Shown here: piece by piece, positions 1-6,886 of the stretch | Position numbering within the stretch: position 1 is the stretch's first letter | Layout of the letters: the number at the start of each line of letters is the position of its first letter | NCBI GenBank assembly: GCA_029776735.1 | Contig: JAKOUL010000054.1 | Span: 1-27,163 of the forward strand | Length of the DNA stretch: 27,163 nucleotides | Reading direction: 5' to 3' | DNA from: Dictyoglomota bacterium | GTDB lineage: Bacteria; Dictyoglomota; Dictyoglomia; Dictyoglomales; Dictyoglomaceae | Notes under the pieces: generated by a model | What the model was told of the DNA's origin: nothing | What the model saw: the letters and a program-made list of their open reading frames with translations, nothing else | Database searches by the model: none | Program-made: the position numbers and the translations under genes

Positions 1-159
1 TAAGATCTCTCCCTCATCGGAAGGTTGCCCTCCACCCTCCGGATAAAAAATAGACTCCTCAGAAGAAAGAAGAATATATTCTTCTTCTTTCTTAACTCTT
101 TTCACCTTTGTAGTCCACACAAGAGCTTCAGGATGAATATAATAAATCTTTTTAGTCAT
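1..159 (-). CDS. AlaX-like alanyl-tRNA editing protein, N-terminal part only
   Basis: This is the 5' end of a gene that runs off the left edge of the window; 53 codons are visible. The start is the ATG at 159-157. Residues around 39-52 read FYPEGGGQPSDEGE, the hallmark of the AlaX and AlaRS editing domain, which hydrolyses mischarged Ser- or Gly-tRNA(Ala). In full-length AlaRS this motif lies hundreds of residues in, so its position about 40 residues from the start fits a free-standing trans-editing protein. The metal-binding His and Cys motifs of the domain would lie outside the window and cannot be checked. No ribosome site precedes the ATG, and a TATAAT sits only 6 bases upstream, so the message may be leaderless. 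A DHHA1-domain phosphoesterase relative is the main alternative. Confidence 0.8.
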   Translation of the reverse strand, partial: MTKKIYYIHPEALVWTTKVKRVKKEEEYILLSSEESIFYPEGGGQPSDEGEIL

Positions 160-165
160 AATCCA

Positions 166-171
166 ATTATA
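166..171 (-). promoter_or_regulatory. -10 box for a probably leaderless alaX-like mRNA
   Basis: On the minus strand TATAAT ends 6 bases before the ATG of the alaX-like gene, so the expected transcription start falls on or next to the start codon. No good -35 box is visible at the usual spacing; that place is taken by the T-rich tail of the upstream terminator. Confidence 0.55.
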
Positions 172-180
172 CTAAAACCC

Positions 181-214
181 ATAAAATAAAAAAGCCCCGA
201 AAAATTCGGGGCTT
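181..214 (-). terminator. Rho-independent terminator of the RRM gene
   Basis: A perfect 10-bp stem (AAGCCCCGAA, 192-201, pairing with TTCGGGGCTT, 205-214) with a 3-base loop is followed on the minus strand by a T-rich tract over 193-181. It lies between the stop of the RRM gene and the start of the alaX-like gene and separates the two transcripts. Confidence 0.92.
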
Positions 215-248
215 CCTCGTCTAAATTATCTTCAATTATATGGACAAT

Positions 249-530
249 TTAGAATTTTCTATAACGAGGTGCAGAACTTCTTTCAGTCTTTGGCCTTGCT
301 TCACTTACAATGATCTTTCTACCATTAAATTCAAAACCATTGTAAGAATCAATTAGCTTCTGGGCTAAATCATCAGAAGTTTCAACAAAAGCAAATCCCT
401 TAGATCTACCAGTGTTGCGGTCGGTGATAAGTCTTACACTCTGCAATTCACCTTCCTTTTCAAAAAGTCCTCGCAGATCATCCTCTGTGGTCTGCCATGA
501 TAGGTTCCCTACGTATAGCGTCTTAACCAA
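249..530 (-). CDS. Small RRM-type RNA-binding protein
   Basis: This is a 93-residue protein made of one RNA-recognition motif and a short basic tail. RNP2 is LYVGNL (residues 5-10) and RNP1 is KGFAFV (44-49), with the RNA-stacking aromatics Tyr6, Phe46 and Phe48 in place. The C-terminal 15 residues (KTERSSAPRYRKF region) are Arg/Lys/Ser-rich, as in cyanobacterial Rbp and other bacterial glycine-poor RRM proteins. Bacterial members bind single-stranded RNA and are often linked to cold adaptation or mRNA metabolism; that role here is inference. The start is TTG at 530-528, supported by AGGAGG at 545-540, nine bases upstream. It has its own strong promoter and terminator, so it is a single-gene, probably highly expressed transcript. 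Confidence 0.93.
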   Translation of the reverse strand: MVKTLYVGNLSWQTTEDDLRGLFEKEGELQSVRLITDRNTGRSKGFAFVETSDDLAQKLIDSYNGFEFNGRKIIVSEARPKTERSSAPRYRKF

Positions 531-564
531 TTTAACGTACCTCCTAAAAAAATTTTACTTTTCC

Positions 565-592
565 ATTATACACTCAAAAATCTCTTTGTCAA
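565..592 (-). promoter_or_regulatory. Consensus promoter of the RRM gene
   Basis: On the minus strand TTGACA (592-587) and TATAAT (570-565) both match the sigma-70 consensus exactly, with a 16-base spacer. The -35 box overlaps the last codons of the upstream MFS gene (stop at 589-591). A perfect pair of boxes suggests constitutive, strong transcription. Confidence 0.88.
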
Positions 593-1947
593 ATTTTATA
601 TCTGAATCTTTGGAAAATATGCTCCCTCATCTCATCTACAGGTTTTGACCTTTCTTCTTGAATCTTTGGTAAGAATATTCTTGAAAAAGTAAATCTACAA
701 ATTCCTGATAAAATAAAGATAAGATGATATTCCACTAAATGAGTACCTAAAAGTTGATTTATAAAAGTAATAACTGTAGGTGCTATATACTCAGTAATAT
801 AACCACCAAGAATATAGCTTATAGCATTTACTATCCCTATAAAAAAGTTATATACAGCAATATAAAAGGATCTATTCTCATTAGGAGAAAGATAGAGGAG
901 CAGATTGTTAAAAGTAAGATCAATGCCTGGCCAAAAAATACCTGATAATATTTGAACCATAAGTACAAAAAATAGCCATTTATCAGGAGTGGTAAAACAC
1001 CATAGAAAAGGAAGGAAACTTACGATCGTAGAGCTCATGATAAGTACAGGCTTATTCCCAAATCTATCTATAAGTCTTCCTAAAAATCGCACCGAAAGAA
1101 TTGTAGCTAAATTGCTAACAATTTGAACATAAAGAGCTATATCAAAAAATGACATCTTCAGATTTTTTAACATATATAGATTAAAGTATGGGGAAGAGAG
1201 GCTTAGAGCAAAGTTCCAAAAAATTCCAAATATAAGAAACTTTGAAAAATTATGGTTAGACATAACATCCTTAAATAATTTACCAATTTTAACATTATTA
1301 AAATTCCTACTTTTCATTGGTGGATCTTTTACCCAAAAGAAACATGAGATATCTAAAAGTCCAAATAATACTGCAATGGCAAATACAGTAGAAAACCCAC
1401 TAAGTCCAGGCACTCTATCTAAAAATACGCCTATACCAAGTCCACTTATAAAGGAAACTATTGTAGATAACATACTTCTGGAGCTAAAAAATCTTCCTCT
1501 AACCTCTATAGGAACAAGATCCCCTATCCAAGACATAAAACTTACATTTATAAAAGCACCACCAATAGCAGTAAAAATAAGTAAGAATAGAATTATGGGA
1601 AAAAGTATACTTTTATCTTTTATAAAAAAGGGAAGGATCGCTATAAAAATCCAAGGAGCTCTCTGAACAAATCCCCCTACAAAAAACAGTATCTTCCGTT
1701 TTTTGGTTTTTTCTAAGAAGTAAGAGGCAAAAATTTGTATAGCGCCACCAAGAACAGGCATTGCCAACATAATACCGTATAACAAATCTCCAAAACCAAG
1801 CTCTTTTGCAAGTCCTGCTATAGGAGCACCTGTGGTTACATTAAAAAATACAATACCAAAACAGACGCCAAGAATAACAAGGTTTAAGCTTTTTCTTAGC
1901 TCTTTATCTTCTATAAAACTCGTACCAAAAAAATTACGCACTTTCAC
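589..1947 (-). CDS. MFS transporter
   Basis: This is a 452-residue, strongly hydrophobic protein with about 12 predicted membrane helices, the first at roughly residues 22-40. The segment DLVPIEVRGRFFSSR (about 143-157) is the cytoplasmic loop motif between helices 4 and 5 of this MFS subgroup, and FGNKPVLI near the middle of the second half is the repeat of the helix 2-3 loop. The substrate cannot be inferred. The start is GTG at 1947-1945. No ribosome site is visible, but a TATAAT ends 8 bases before it, so a leaderless or near-leaderless message is likely. The downstream RRM promoter begins inside its last codons. A second MFS gene of similar build begins at the right end of the window. 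Confidence 0.88.
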   Translation of the reverse strand: MKVRNFFGTSFIEDKELRKSLNLVILGVCFGIVFFNVTTGAPIAGLAKELGFGDLLYGIMLAMPVLGGAIQIFASYFLEKTKKRKILFFVGGFVQRAPWIFIAILPFFIKDKSILFPIILFLLIFTAIGGAFINVSFMSWIGDLVPIEVRGRFFSSRSMLSTIVSFISGLGIGVFLDRVPGLSGFSTVFAIAVLFGLLDISCFFWVKDPPMKSRNFNNVKIGKLFKDVMSNHNFSKFLIFGIFWNFALSLSSPYFNLYMLKNLKMSFFDIALYVQIVSNLATILSVRFLGRLIDRFGNKPVLIMSSTIVSFLPFLWCFTTPDKWLFFVLMVQILSGIFWPGIDLTFNNLLLYLSPNENRSFYIAVYNFFIGIVNAISYILGGYITEYIAPTVITFINQLLGTHLVEYHLIFILSGICRFTFSRIFLPKIQEERSKPVDEMREHIFQRFRYKI

Positions 1948-1955
1948 AGAAAAGA

Positions 1956-1961
1956 ATTATA
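1956..1961 (-). promoter_or_regulatory. -10 box for MFS gene, near-leaderless
   Basis: TATAAT on the minus strand ends 8 bases before the GTG start, placing the expected transcription start within a few bases of the start codon. The best -35 candidate (TTAAAT, 1985-1980, spacer 18) is poor. Another TATAAT at 2034-2029 could give a longer leader instead. Confidence 0.5.
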
Positions 1962-1995
1962 CCATAAGATTTAAATAATATTTAATTCACTCAGA

Positions 1996-2019
1996 ATTTA
2001 TTAGTTAAACCTAATAAAT
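1996..2019. repeat. 9-bp inverted repeat upstream of the MFS gene
   Basis: ATTTATTAG (1996-2004) and CTAATAAAT (2011-2019) form a perfect inverted repeat around a 6-base centre. It lies between nikR and the MFS gene, about 35 bases upstream of the MFS -10 box. It could be a regulator-binding site, or a weak AT-rich hairpin after nikR. It has no T-tract on the minus strand, so it is not a convincing terminator. Confidence 0.4.
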
Positions 2020-2056
2020 CTATACACCATTATAAAATATTTCTTAAAAGAAAAAA

Positions 2057-2464
2057 TCAAATGATATCTGTTATGGAAATATTTGTATGTCTCACCCATT
2101 TTAAAGAGGAAATTTCATTGTAAAGTTTTTTAATCTTCTCAACTTCACCTCTTACTAAAATAACTTCCAAACAATTCTTTTCATCAAGATGCACATGTAA
2201 AGTAGATATTATTACATCGCAATAATGATGTTGAATGTCAGTAAGCTTTTCTGAGAGTCCATATACATCATGTTCGTAAACAATACTTATACTCCCTGCT
2301 ACTTTTTCACTCTTTAATTCCCACTTCTCTTTTATGATATAGTCTCTTATAAGATCTCTTATAGCTTCAGATCTACTGTTATATCCTTTTTCTCCTATGA
2401 TCTTATCAAACTTATTAAGAAGATCTTCTTCTATTGATACACCAAATCTCTTAATATCTGCCAT
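2057..2464 (-). CDS. nikR: NikR nickel-responsive transcriptional regulator
   Basis: This is a 135-residue protein with a ribbon-helix-helix domain (about 1-45, RFGVSIEEDLLNKFD) and a C-terminal ACT-like metal domain. Aligned by eye to E. coli NikR, all four high-affinity nickel ligands are present: His79, His90, His92 and Cys98 in the QHHYCD and TLHVHLDEKNC segments. NikR tetramers bind DNA when nickel-loaded and repress uptake genes. The reading frame extends another 127 codons upstream, but ATG 2464-2462 is the right start. It gives the family's usual length and has GGAG (2474-2471) six bases before it, and the upstream extension runs antisense across the larE promoter and 5' end. It is divergent from larE across 130 bases, which ties both genes to nickel. 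Confidence 0.93.
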   Translation of the reverse strand: MADIKRFGVSIEEDLLNKFDKIIGEKGYNSRSEAIRDLIRDYIIKEKWELKSEKVAGSISIVYEHDVYGLSEKLTDIQHHYCDVIISTLHVHLDEKNCLEVILVRGEVEKIKKLYNEISSLKWVRHTNISITDII

Positions 2465-2495
2465 TTTTATCTCCGAGGTATTATTATTATGAGTG

Positions 2496-2501
2496 ATTAT
2501 A
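2496..2501 (-). promoter_or_regulatory. -10 box of nikR
   Basis: TATAAT lies on the minus strand about 32 bases before the nikR ATG. It sits inside an imperfect GTG-N7-CAC inverted repeat (2493-2505) that could allow autoregulation. No good -35 box is seen. Confidence 0.45.
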
Positions 2502-2532
2502 ACACATTTATTTTTGTAAAAAGACAAAAAAA

Positions 2533-2561
2533 TTTCACATCTCATACTTTTTTGGTATAAT
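2533..2561 (+). promoter_or_regulatory. Promoter of larE
   Basis: TATAAT (2556-2561) is preceded at 17 bases by a weak -35 candidate TTTCAC (2533-2538). The expected transcript would start about 27 bases before the larE ATG and include its ribosome site (AGGAGA, 2583-2588). Confidence 0.6.
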
Positions 2562-2594
2562 ATCCTAACATTAAAATTTATCAGGAGAATACCT

Positions 2595-3404
2595 ATGGAA
2601 GAAAAGGTAGAGAGACTTAAAGATTTACTAAGAAATATGGAAAAGGTTGTAGTAGCTTTTTCAGGAGGAGTAGATAGTACTTTTTTATTAAAAGTAGCCA
2701 AAGAAACCTTAGGAGAAAATGTTTTAGCAGTAACATTAGTCTCACCCTTATTCCCTGAAAGGGAGATTAAAGAGGCAGAAAAGTTAGCAAAAGAGATGGG
2801 AGTAAAACTAATCTTAGAGAAAGATACCTCTTTTTTAGAAGACACAGCATTTTTAAATAATCCTCCTGAAAGATGCTATCTATGCAAAAAGAGAATATTT
2901 CAAAGGATCTTAAAGACAGCTCAAGAAAATCATATAAATTATGTACTTGATGGAAGTAATGTAAATGATTTAGGAGATTACCGCCCTGGAATGTTAGCTC
3001 TTAAAGAACTTGATATAAGAAGCCCTCTTATTGAAGTAGGACTTACAAAAGGAGAGATAAGAAAACTATCAAAAGAGTTAGGACTTCCCACTTATGATAA
3101 ACCTTCCATGGCATGCCTTGCTTCAAGAATACCTTATGGAGAAAAAATAGAAATACAAAAACTAAAGAGGATTGAAGAGGGTGAAGAATTCTTAAGAGAT
3201 CTTGGTATCAAACAAGTAAGAGTAAGAGATCATAATGATACTGCAAGGATTGAACTAGAGGAAAAATATTTTGAGATAGTTCTAAATGATGAAGTCAGAG
3301 AAAAAATTGTAAATAAATTTAAGGAATTAGGATATACATTTATTACTTTAGATCTTGAAGGTTATAGAACAGGAAGTATGAATAAAACTATAAATAAAGC
3401 ATAG
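2595..3404 (+). CDS. larE: LarE-type ATP-dependent sulfur transferase for nickel-pincer cofactor
   Basis: This is a 269-residue PP-loop protein. The ATP-binding P-loop is AFSGGVDST (residues 21-29). Three cysteines stand at Cys94 and Cys97 (ERCYLCKK) and Cys174 (SMACLASR). LarE adenylates the pyridinium dicarboxylate nucleotide precursor and delivers sulfur to it, making the nickel-pincer nucleotide used by lactate racemase LarA and related enzymes. Lactobacillus LarE sacrifices its single conserved Cys, the one matching Cys174 here. Proteins with the extra CxxC pair are reported to carry a [4Fe-4S] cluster and act catalytically, and this sequence has that three-Cys pattern. The start ATG has AGGAGA seven bases upstream. 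larA, larB and larC are not in the window. An ExsB/NAD-synthase-like annotation would be the generic alternative. Confidence 0.9.
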   Translation: MEEKVERLKDLLRNMEKVVVAFSGGVDSTFLLKVAKETLGENVLAVTLVSPLFPEREIKEAEKLAKEMGVKLILEKDTSFLEDTAFLNNPPERCYLCKKRIFQRILKTAQENHINYVLDGSNVNDLGDYRPGMLALKELDIRSPLIEVGLTKGEIRKLSKELGLPTYDKPSMACLASRIPYGEKIEIQKLKRIEEGEEFLRDLGIKQVRVRDHNDTARIELEEKYFEIVLNDEVREKIVNKFKELGYTFITLDLEGYRTGSMNKTINKA

Positions 3405-3428
3405 TAGGGGACTATTATGTCCCCTACT
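3403..3428. terminator. Hairpin shared by converging larE and flavodiiron genes
   Basis: AGTAGGGGAC (3403-3412) pairs perfectly with GTCCCCTACT (3419-3428) around the loop TATTAT. The stem begins inside the larE stop codon and ends one base before the opposing gene's stop. Neither strand has a long T-tract after it, so it may work as a weak bidirectional terminator or as a 3'-end stabiliser for both mRNAs. Confidence 0.65.
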
Positions 3429-3429
3429 A

Positions 3430-4608
3430 TTAAATTAATCCAGCCTCTTTATGCTTTAAATATATCTTTTCAGCAAGATCATCAAGTAGTTTGAGATCCT
3501 CTTTTTTAGGTAATCCTTTAATGATTACAGGATCTATGATCTCAGCATCAAGATTAGATAAAAGACCTTTCAATATGTCTAAAGTTCTACCACCCCATCC
3601 ATAAGAGCCTATCACACTAATAAATTTTGTCTTTGGTTTTAATGCATTTGCCAAGTAAACAGCATATACAGCTTTTGGATGAGGACCAGTAAGAACTGTA
3701 GGAGTACCAACCACTATTGTCCCTGCATCTACTAATGCCATAGCAAGTTTTCCAATATCAACAGAGGATAGATCAAAAATCTCTACTTTTATATCTTTTT
3801 CAATTAATTTATCTACCAAATAATCTACCATGAGCTTAGTACTATTATGCATAGAGATAAATGGTATCACTACAATATTCTTTGGGGGATTACTTACCCA
3901 ATCTTTATAGGCATTTATAATAAAAGATGGATTTTGGTAGATAGGACCATGACTTGGAGCAATTAAGTCAATATCAAGATCCTTTATTTTCTCTAAGTTT
4001 TTTTCAACAATAGTTCTAAAAGGCATCATAATCTCTGCATAGTATCTTTTTGCTGATTCATATACTAATCCTTCATCTCTTACATAAAGATCTGATGTAG
4101 CTAAATGTGATCCTAAAAAATCACAGGTAAATAAAATTTTATCCTCCACTAAATAAGAAACCATAGTCTCTGGCCAATGCACCCATGGTGTATATATGAA
4201 TTTCAAAGTTTTATTTCCTAAAGAAATCGTCTCACCATCAGCAACAGTTATAAATCTATCCTCAGGAATATGAAGATGCAACATAAGAAGCTCCTTACCC
4301 TTTGGATTTGTTACCACCTTTGCGGATTTATATTTTTCAAGGACAAAGGGAATACTTCCAGAATGATCCTGCTCAGTGTGATGAGAAATTACATAATCTA
4401 TATTTTCTACTTCCTCAAGATATGAGGCTAAAACATGATCCATTGTTGGGTCTACAGTATCAATTAAGGCAGTCTTCTCAGTTCCATAAATGAGATAGGC
4501 GTTATAACTGGTACCATCAGGAAGAGGAATTAAAGCATCAAATAACTTTCTATTCCAATCTTGAGCTCCCACATAAAAAATCCCATCTTTTATCTTTCTT
4601 GGTTTCAT
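3430..4608 (-). CDS. Flavodiiron protein (FprA / rubredoxin:oxygen oxidoreductase family)
   Basis: This is a 392-residue cytoplasmic enzyme with an N-terminal metallo-beta-lactamase-like diiron domain (about 1-245) and a C-terminal flavodoxin domain (about 246-392). The diiron ligands are visible: HxExDH at 77-82 (H77, E79, D81, H82), His144 (PWVHWP), Asp163 (CDFLGSH) and His220 (PSHGPI). The FMN-binding loop begins at SMHNST (252-257). The family reduces O2 to water, or NO to N2O, with electrons from rubredoxin or other carriers, protecting anaerobes. Which gas is preferred cannot be read, and no rubredoxin is fused or adjacent. The start ATG has AGGAGG (4622-4617) eight bases upstream and a promoter in the 190-base gap before it. 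Confidence 0.94.
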   Translation of the reverse strand: MKPRKIKDGIFYVGAQDWNRKLFDALIPLPDGTSYNAYLIYGTEKTALIDTVDPTMDHVLASYLEEVENIDYVISHHTEQDHSGSIPFVLEKYKSAKVVTNPKGKELLMLHLHIPEDRFITVADGETISLGNKTLKFIYTPWVHWPETMVSYLVEDKILFTCDFLGSHLATSDLYVRDEGLVYESAKRYYAEIMMPFRTIVEKNLEKIKDLDIDLIAPSHGPIYQNPSFIINAYKDWVSNPPKNIVVIPFISMHNSTKLMVDYLVDKLIEKDIKVEIFDLSSVDIGKLAMALVDAGTIVVGTPTVLTGPHPKAVYAVYLANALKPKTKFISVIGSYGWGGRTLDILKGLLSNLDAEIIDPVIIKGLPKKEDLKLLDDLAEKIYLKHKEAGLI

Positions 4609-4650
4609 TATTACTCCCTCCTTAAATTCCTACTTTTTATTATCCTTGTT

Positions 4651-4679
4651 ATTATAATCATAATAATATAAAATTGCAA
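4651..4679 (-). promoter_or_regulatory. Promoter of the flavodiiron gene
   Basis: On the minus strand TTGCAA (4679-4674) and TATAAT (4656-4651) are separated by 17 bases, giving a leader of about 36 bases before the ATG. A 12-bp perfect palindrome, CCTTTTAAAAGG (4745-4756), lies about 65 bases further upstream and has no clear role. Confidence 0.6.
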
Positions 4680-4768
4680 AAATTTTTCAATTAATATTTA
4701 AAGGTTTTAACAAGAACTAAATATACGAAAATTTTAGAGGATACCCTTTTAAAAGGTTTTATTAGATT

Positions 4769-4798
4769 AAAAGAGGAGAGACCTTAGAGTCTCCCCTC
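4769..4798 (-). terminator. Terminator after the TRAP/dehydrogenase operon
   Basis: Just after the short-chain dehydrogenase stop, the minus strand can form a 10-bp stem (4798-4789 with 4782-4773, one G-U pair) around a 6-base loop, followed by TTTT and an AT-rich run. It closes the operon that starts at the rpiR-type gene. Confidence 0.8.
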
Positions 4799-4799
4799 C

Positions 4800-5558
4800 C
4801 TACGCAGTAGCACCGCCATCAATACTTATGATACTTCCAGTCATATAAGCTGCCTCATCACATGCCGCAAAGAGAATAGCAAAGGCAATTTCTTCTTCTT
4901 TCCCTAATCTTCCTAAAGGTCTTCTCTCTGACATCTCCCTTAATGCTCCCTCAGGATTGGGAAGTTTCTTAAATCTCTCCTCAAGTCCCTTAGTAAAGGT
5001 AGTCCCAGGACAGACAGCATTTACTCTTATATTCTCCTTAGCATAGTCTATAGCCATGGACTTTGTAAGAGAGATTAAAGCACCTTTTGAAATACTATAT
5101 ACACACCTTTCTGGTATTCCTTTAAGTCCTGCCTCAGAAGAAACATTTACTATAACTCCTCCACCTTGTCTTTTCATTTCTAAAACAGCATATTTTGATA
5201 GGAAAAAAGGACCCTTAACATTTATAGATATTGTCTTATCAAAATCTTCTTCTGTAGCATCCTCAACTTTTCCTGGTACTACAATCCCTGCATTATTTAC
5301 AAGGATGTCTATCTTTCCAAAAGCCTTTACAACCTCTTTAATAATTTTTTCAGCACTTTTAGGAGAAGATACATCCCCTAAAATAAAAAGTGCCTCTCCT
5401 CCCTGTCTTTTAATAATATCTACCGTCTCGTTTCCTCTTTCAACAGAAATATCATTAACAGCAACTTTTGCTCCTTTTTCAGAAAACATAATAGCAGTTC
5501 TCCTTCCAATTCCAGAACCTGCTCCTGTTATCAAAACTACTTTATCTATAAAGTTCAT
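4800..5558 (-). CDS. SDR-family NAD-dependent oxidoreductase
   Basis: This is a 252-residue classical short-chain dehydrogenase. The nucleotide site TGAGSGIG is at 11-18, NNAG at 88-91, and Asn113, Ser141, Tyr154 and Lys158 form the catalytic set. Asp36 at the end of the second strand favours NAD over NADP. The closest named relatives by feel are FabG and KduD types, but a fatty-acid role is unlikely given the neighbours. It is the last gene of the TRAP operon, so it probably oxidises or reduces an imported hydroxy or keto sugar acid. The frame allows a TTG start at 5582, but the ATG at 5558 is preferred: GGGAGGAG lies just upstream, in the 13-base gap after the dctM stop. Confidence 0.9.
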   Translation of the reverse strand: MNFIDKVVLITGAGSGIGRRTAIMFSEKGAKVAVNDISVERGNETVDIIKRQGGEALFILGDVSSPKSAEKIIKEVVKAFGKIDILVNNAGIVVPGKVEDATEEDFDKTISINVKGPFFLSKYAVLEMKRQGGGVIVNVSSEAGLKGIPERCVYSISKGALISLTKSMAIDYAKENIRVNAVCPGTTFTKGLEERFKKLPNPEGALREMSERRPLGRLGKEEEIAFAILFAACDEAAYMTGSIISIDGGATA

Positions 5559-5571
5559 ATTTACTCCTCCC

Positions 5572-6858
5572 TTATTTTCCAAATATCAGATTAGGTATTA
5601 AGAGAACAAGATCTGGGAAGAAAGCTATAGTCAAGAGAGCAGCAAAGACTGCTATCATAAAAGGCCAAGATTCTTTCATATACTCGCCTAAGGATACATC
5701 TAAAATAGAACACACAGCATACATGGCAGCTCCTACAGGAGGGGTAAAATTCCCTATAGCAGCAGCCATGAAAAACACAAGACCAAAATGTACAGGATCT
5801 ATTCCTAATTTTAAAGCAATGGGGTAAAATATAGATGTAAGCATGAGAATAAGCACTGTAGCATCAATAAAACATCCTGCAATAATTAAAAGTCCCATGA
5901 TTATCAAGAGGAATATATACGGATTATTAGTAATTCCTAAAATTATATTAGAAACAAGCTCGGTAATATTTTCCCATACAATACCATAAGTAAATATAGA
6001 TGATAGAGAGATTAAAGACATGGTAGCACCAATATCAACCATGGAACCTCTCAAAGCTTCTAAGAAGCCTTTTAAGCTTAAATCTCCATATATTAATACT
6101 CCTACAACAACAGCATAAACCACACATAGCGCTCCTATCTCCGAAGGAGTAAATAGTCCAAATCTTAATCCCACAAGAAGAATCACAGGAAATAGTAAGG
6201 CCCAAATACTTTGAATAACTGAGGAGCCTATCTCCTTCAAAGAAGCCCTTTTTTCTCTCTGAGGAGGGAAATTTCTTATTCTTGATGTTATAGCTACGCT
6301 AATCATTAAAAATACCATTACTACAAGCCCTGGCACAATTCCCCCAGCAAAGAGTCTTCCTACGGAGACTTGTGCTATAGTCCCAAATAAAATAAGCCCT
6401 ATACTGGGAGGAATTGTAGGTGTTTCTAAAGAAGACCAACTTAATATTCCAGCAGCATAACCCTTAGGAAGACCTCTTTTTATCATTTCTGGACCTAGTA
6501 TACGGCTTTCCATGGCAGCATCAGCAATAGCAGATCCAGAGACTCCACCCATAAGGGTTGAAAGCACACAAGAAACGTGAGCAAGTCCTCCTCTCAGATG
6601 TCCTGTTAAAACAGTCGCCAAATTAATCAACCTTGAGGTAATTCCTGCATGATTCATAAGATTTCCAGCAAATATAAATAATGGAATTGCTAAAAGAGTA
6701 AAATTTAAATTTTGAGAAAGAGGAAGTTGTATAGGAGTAGTTATAGGAATTTCTCCCATATGTTGTAGAAAAAATACTGTGCCTGAAATACCTATAGCAA
6801 AGGCAACAGGCATTCCTAAAAACATAAACAAAAAGAAAAATATTATTACTAAAAGCAT
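5572..6858 (-). CDS. dctM: TRAP transporter large permease subunit (DctM)
   Basis: This is a 428-residue membrane protein with about 12 hydrophobic helices, starting with one at residues 1-20. The family signature region is clear at about 107-150, including SGSAIADAAMES and SSLETPTIPPSIGLILFG. DctM is the channel-forming subunit that couples substrate entry to the Na+ or H+ gradient, working with the small subunit DctQ and the periplasmic binding protein DctP. The start ATG has GGGAGGTG (6875-6868) nine bases upstream and lies 28 bases after the dctQ stop. The 3' end is 13 bases from the dehydrogenase gene, so the two are surely cotranscribed. Confidence 0.95.
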   Translation of the reverse strand: MLLVIIFFFLFMFLGMPVAFAIGISGTVFFLQHMGEIPITTPIQLPLSQNLNFTLLAIPLFIFAGNLMNHAGITSRLINLATVLTGHLRGGLAHVSCVLSTLMGGVSGSAIADAAMESRILGPEMIKRGLPKGYAAGILSWSSLETPTIPPSIGLILFGTIAQVSVGRLFAGGIVPGLVVMVFLMISVAITSRIRNFPPQREKRASLKEIGSSVIQSIWALLFPVILLVGLRFGLFTPSEIGALCVVYAVVVGVLIYGDLSLKGFLEALRGSMVDIGATMSLISLSSIFTYGIVWENITELVSNIILGITNNPYIFLLIIMGLLIIAGCFIDATVLILMLTSIFYPIALKLGIDPVHFGLVFFMAAAIGNFTPPVGAAMYAVCSILDVSLGEYMKESWPFMIAVFAALLTIAFFPDLVLLIPNLIFGK

Positions 6859-6886
6859 CTTAAGCTACACCTCCCAATTAAAGATA

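Noticed and set aside
2542..2547. TCATAC, a match to one E. coli NikR half-site
   Set aside because: No GTATGA partner lies at the required distance, so a single 6-mer is not evidence.
2465..2845. N-terminal extension of nikR by 127 codons
   Set aside because: It has no NikR-like sequence, runs antisense across the larE promoter and 5' end, and a good ribosome site sits before the ATG at 2464.
4745..4756. CCTTTTAAAAGG palindrome upstream of the flavodiiron gene
   Set aside because: It is far upstream of the promoter, low in complexity and unique in the window, so I cannot assign a role.
5559..5582. TTG start giving the short-chain dehydrogenase 8 extra residues
   Set aside because: Those codons contain the GGGAGGAG ribosome site for the ATG at 5558, which also gives the usual family N-terminus.
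5056..5601. 181-codon plus-strand frame opposite the short-chain dehydrogenase
   Set aside because: It mirrors the codons of a conserved enzyme and has no start signals; the length is explained by AT-rich third positions.
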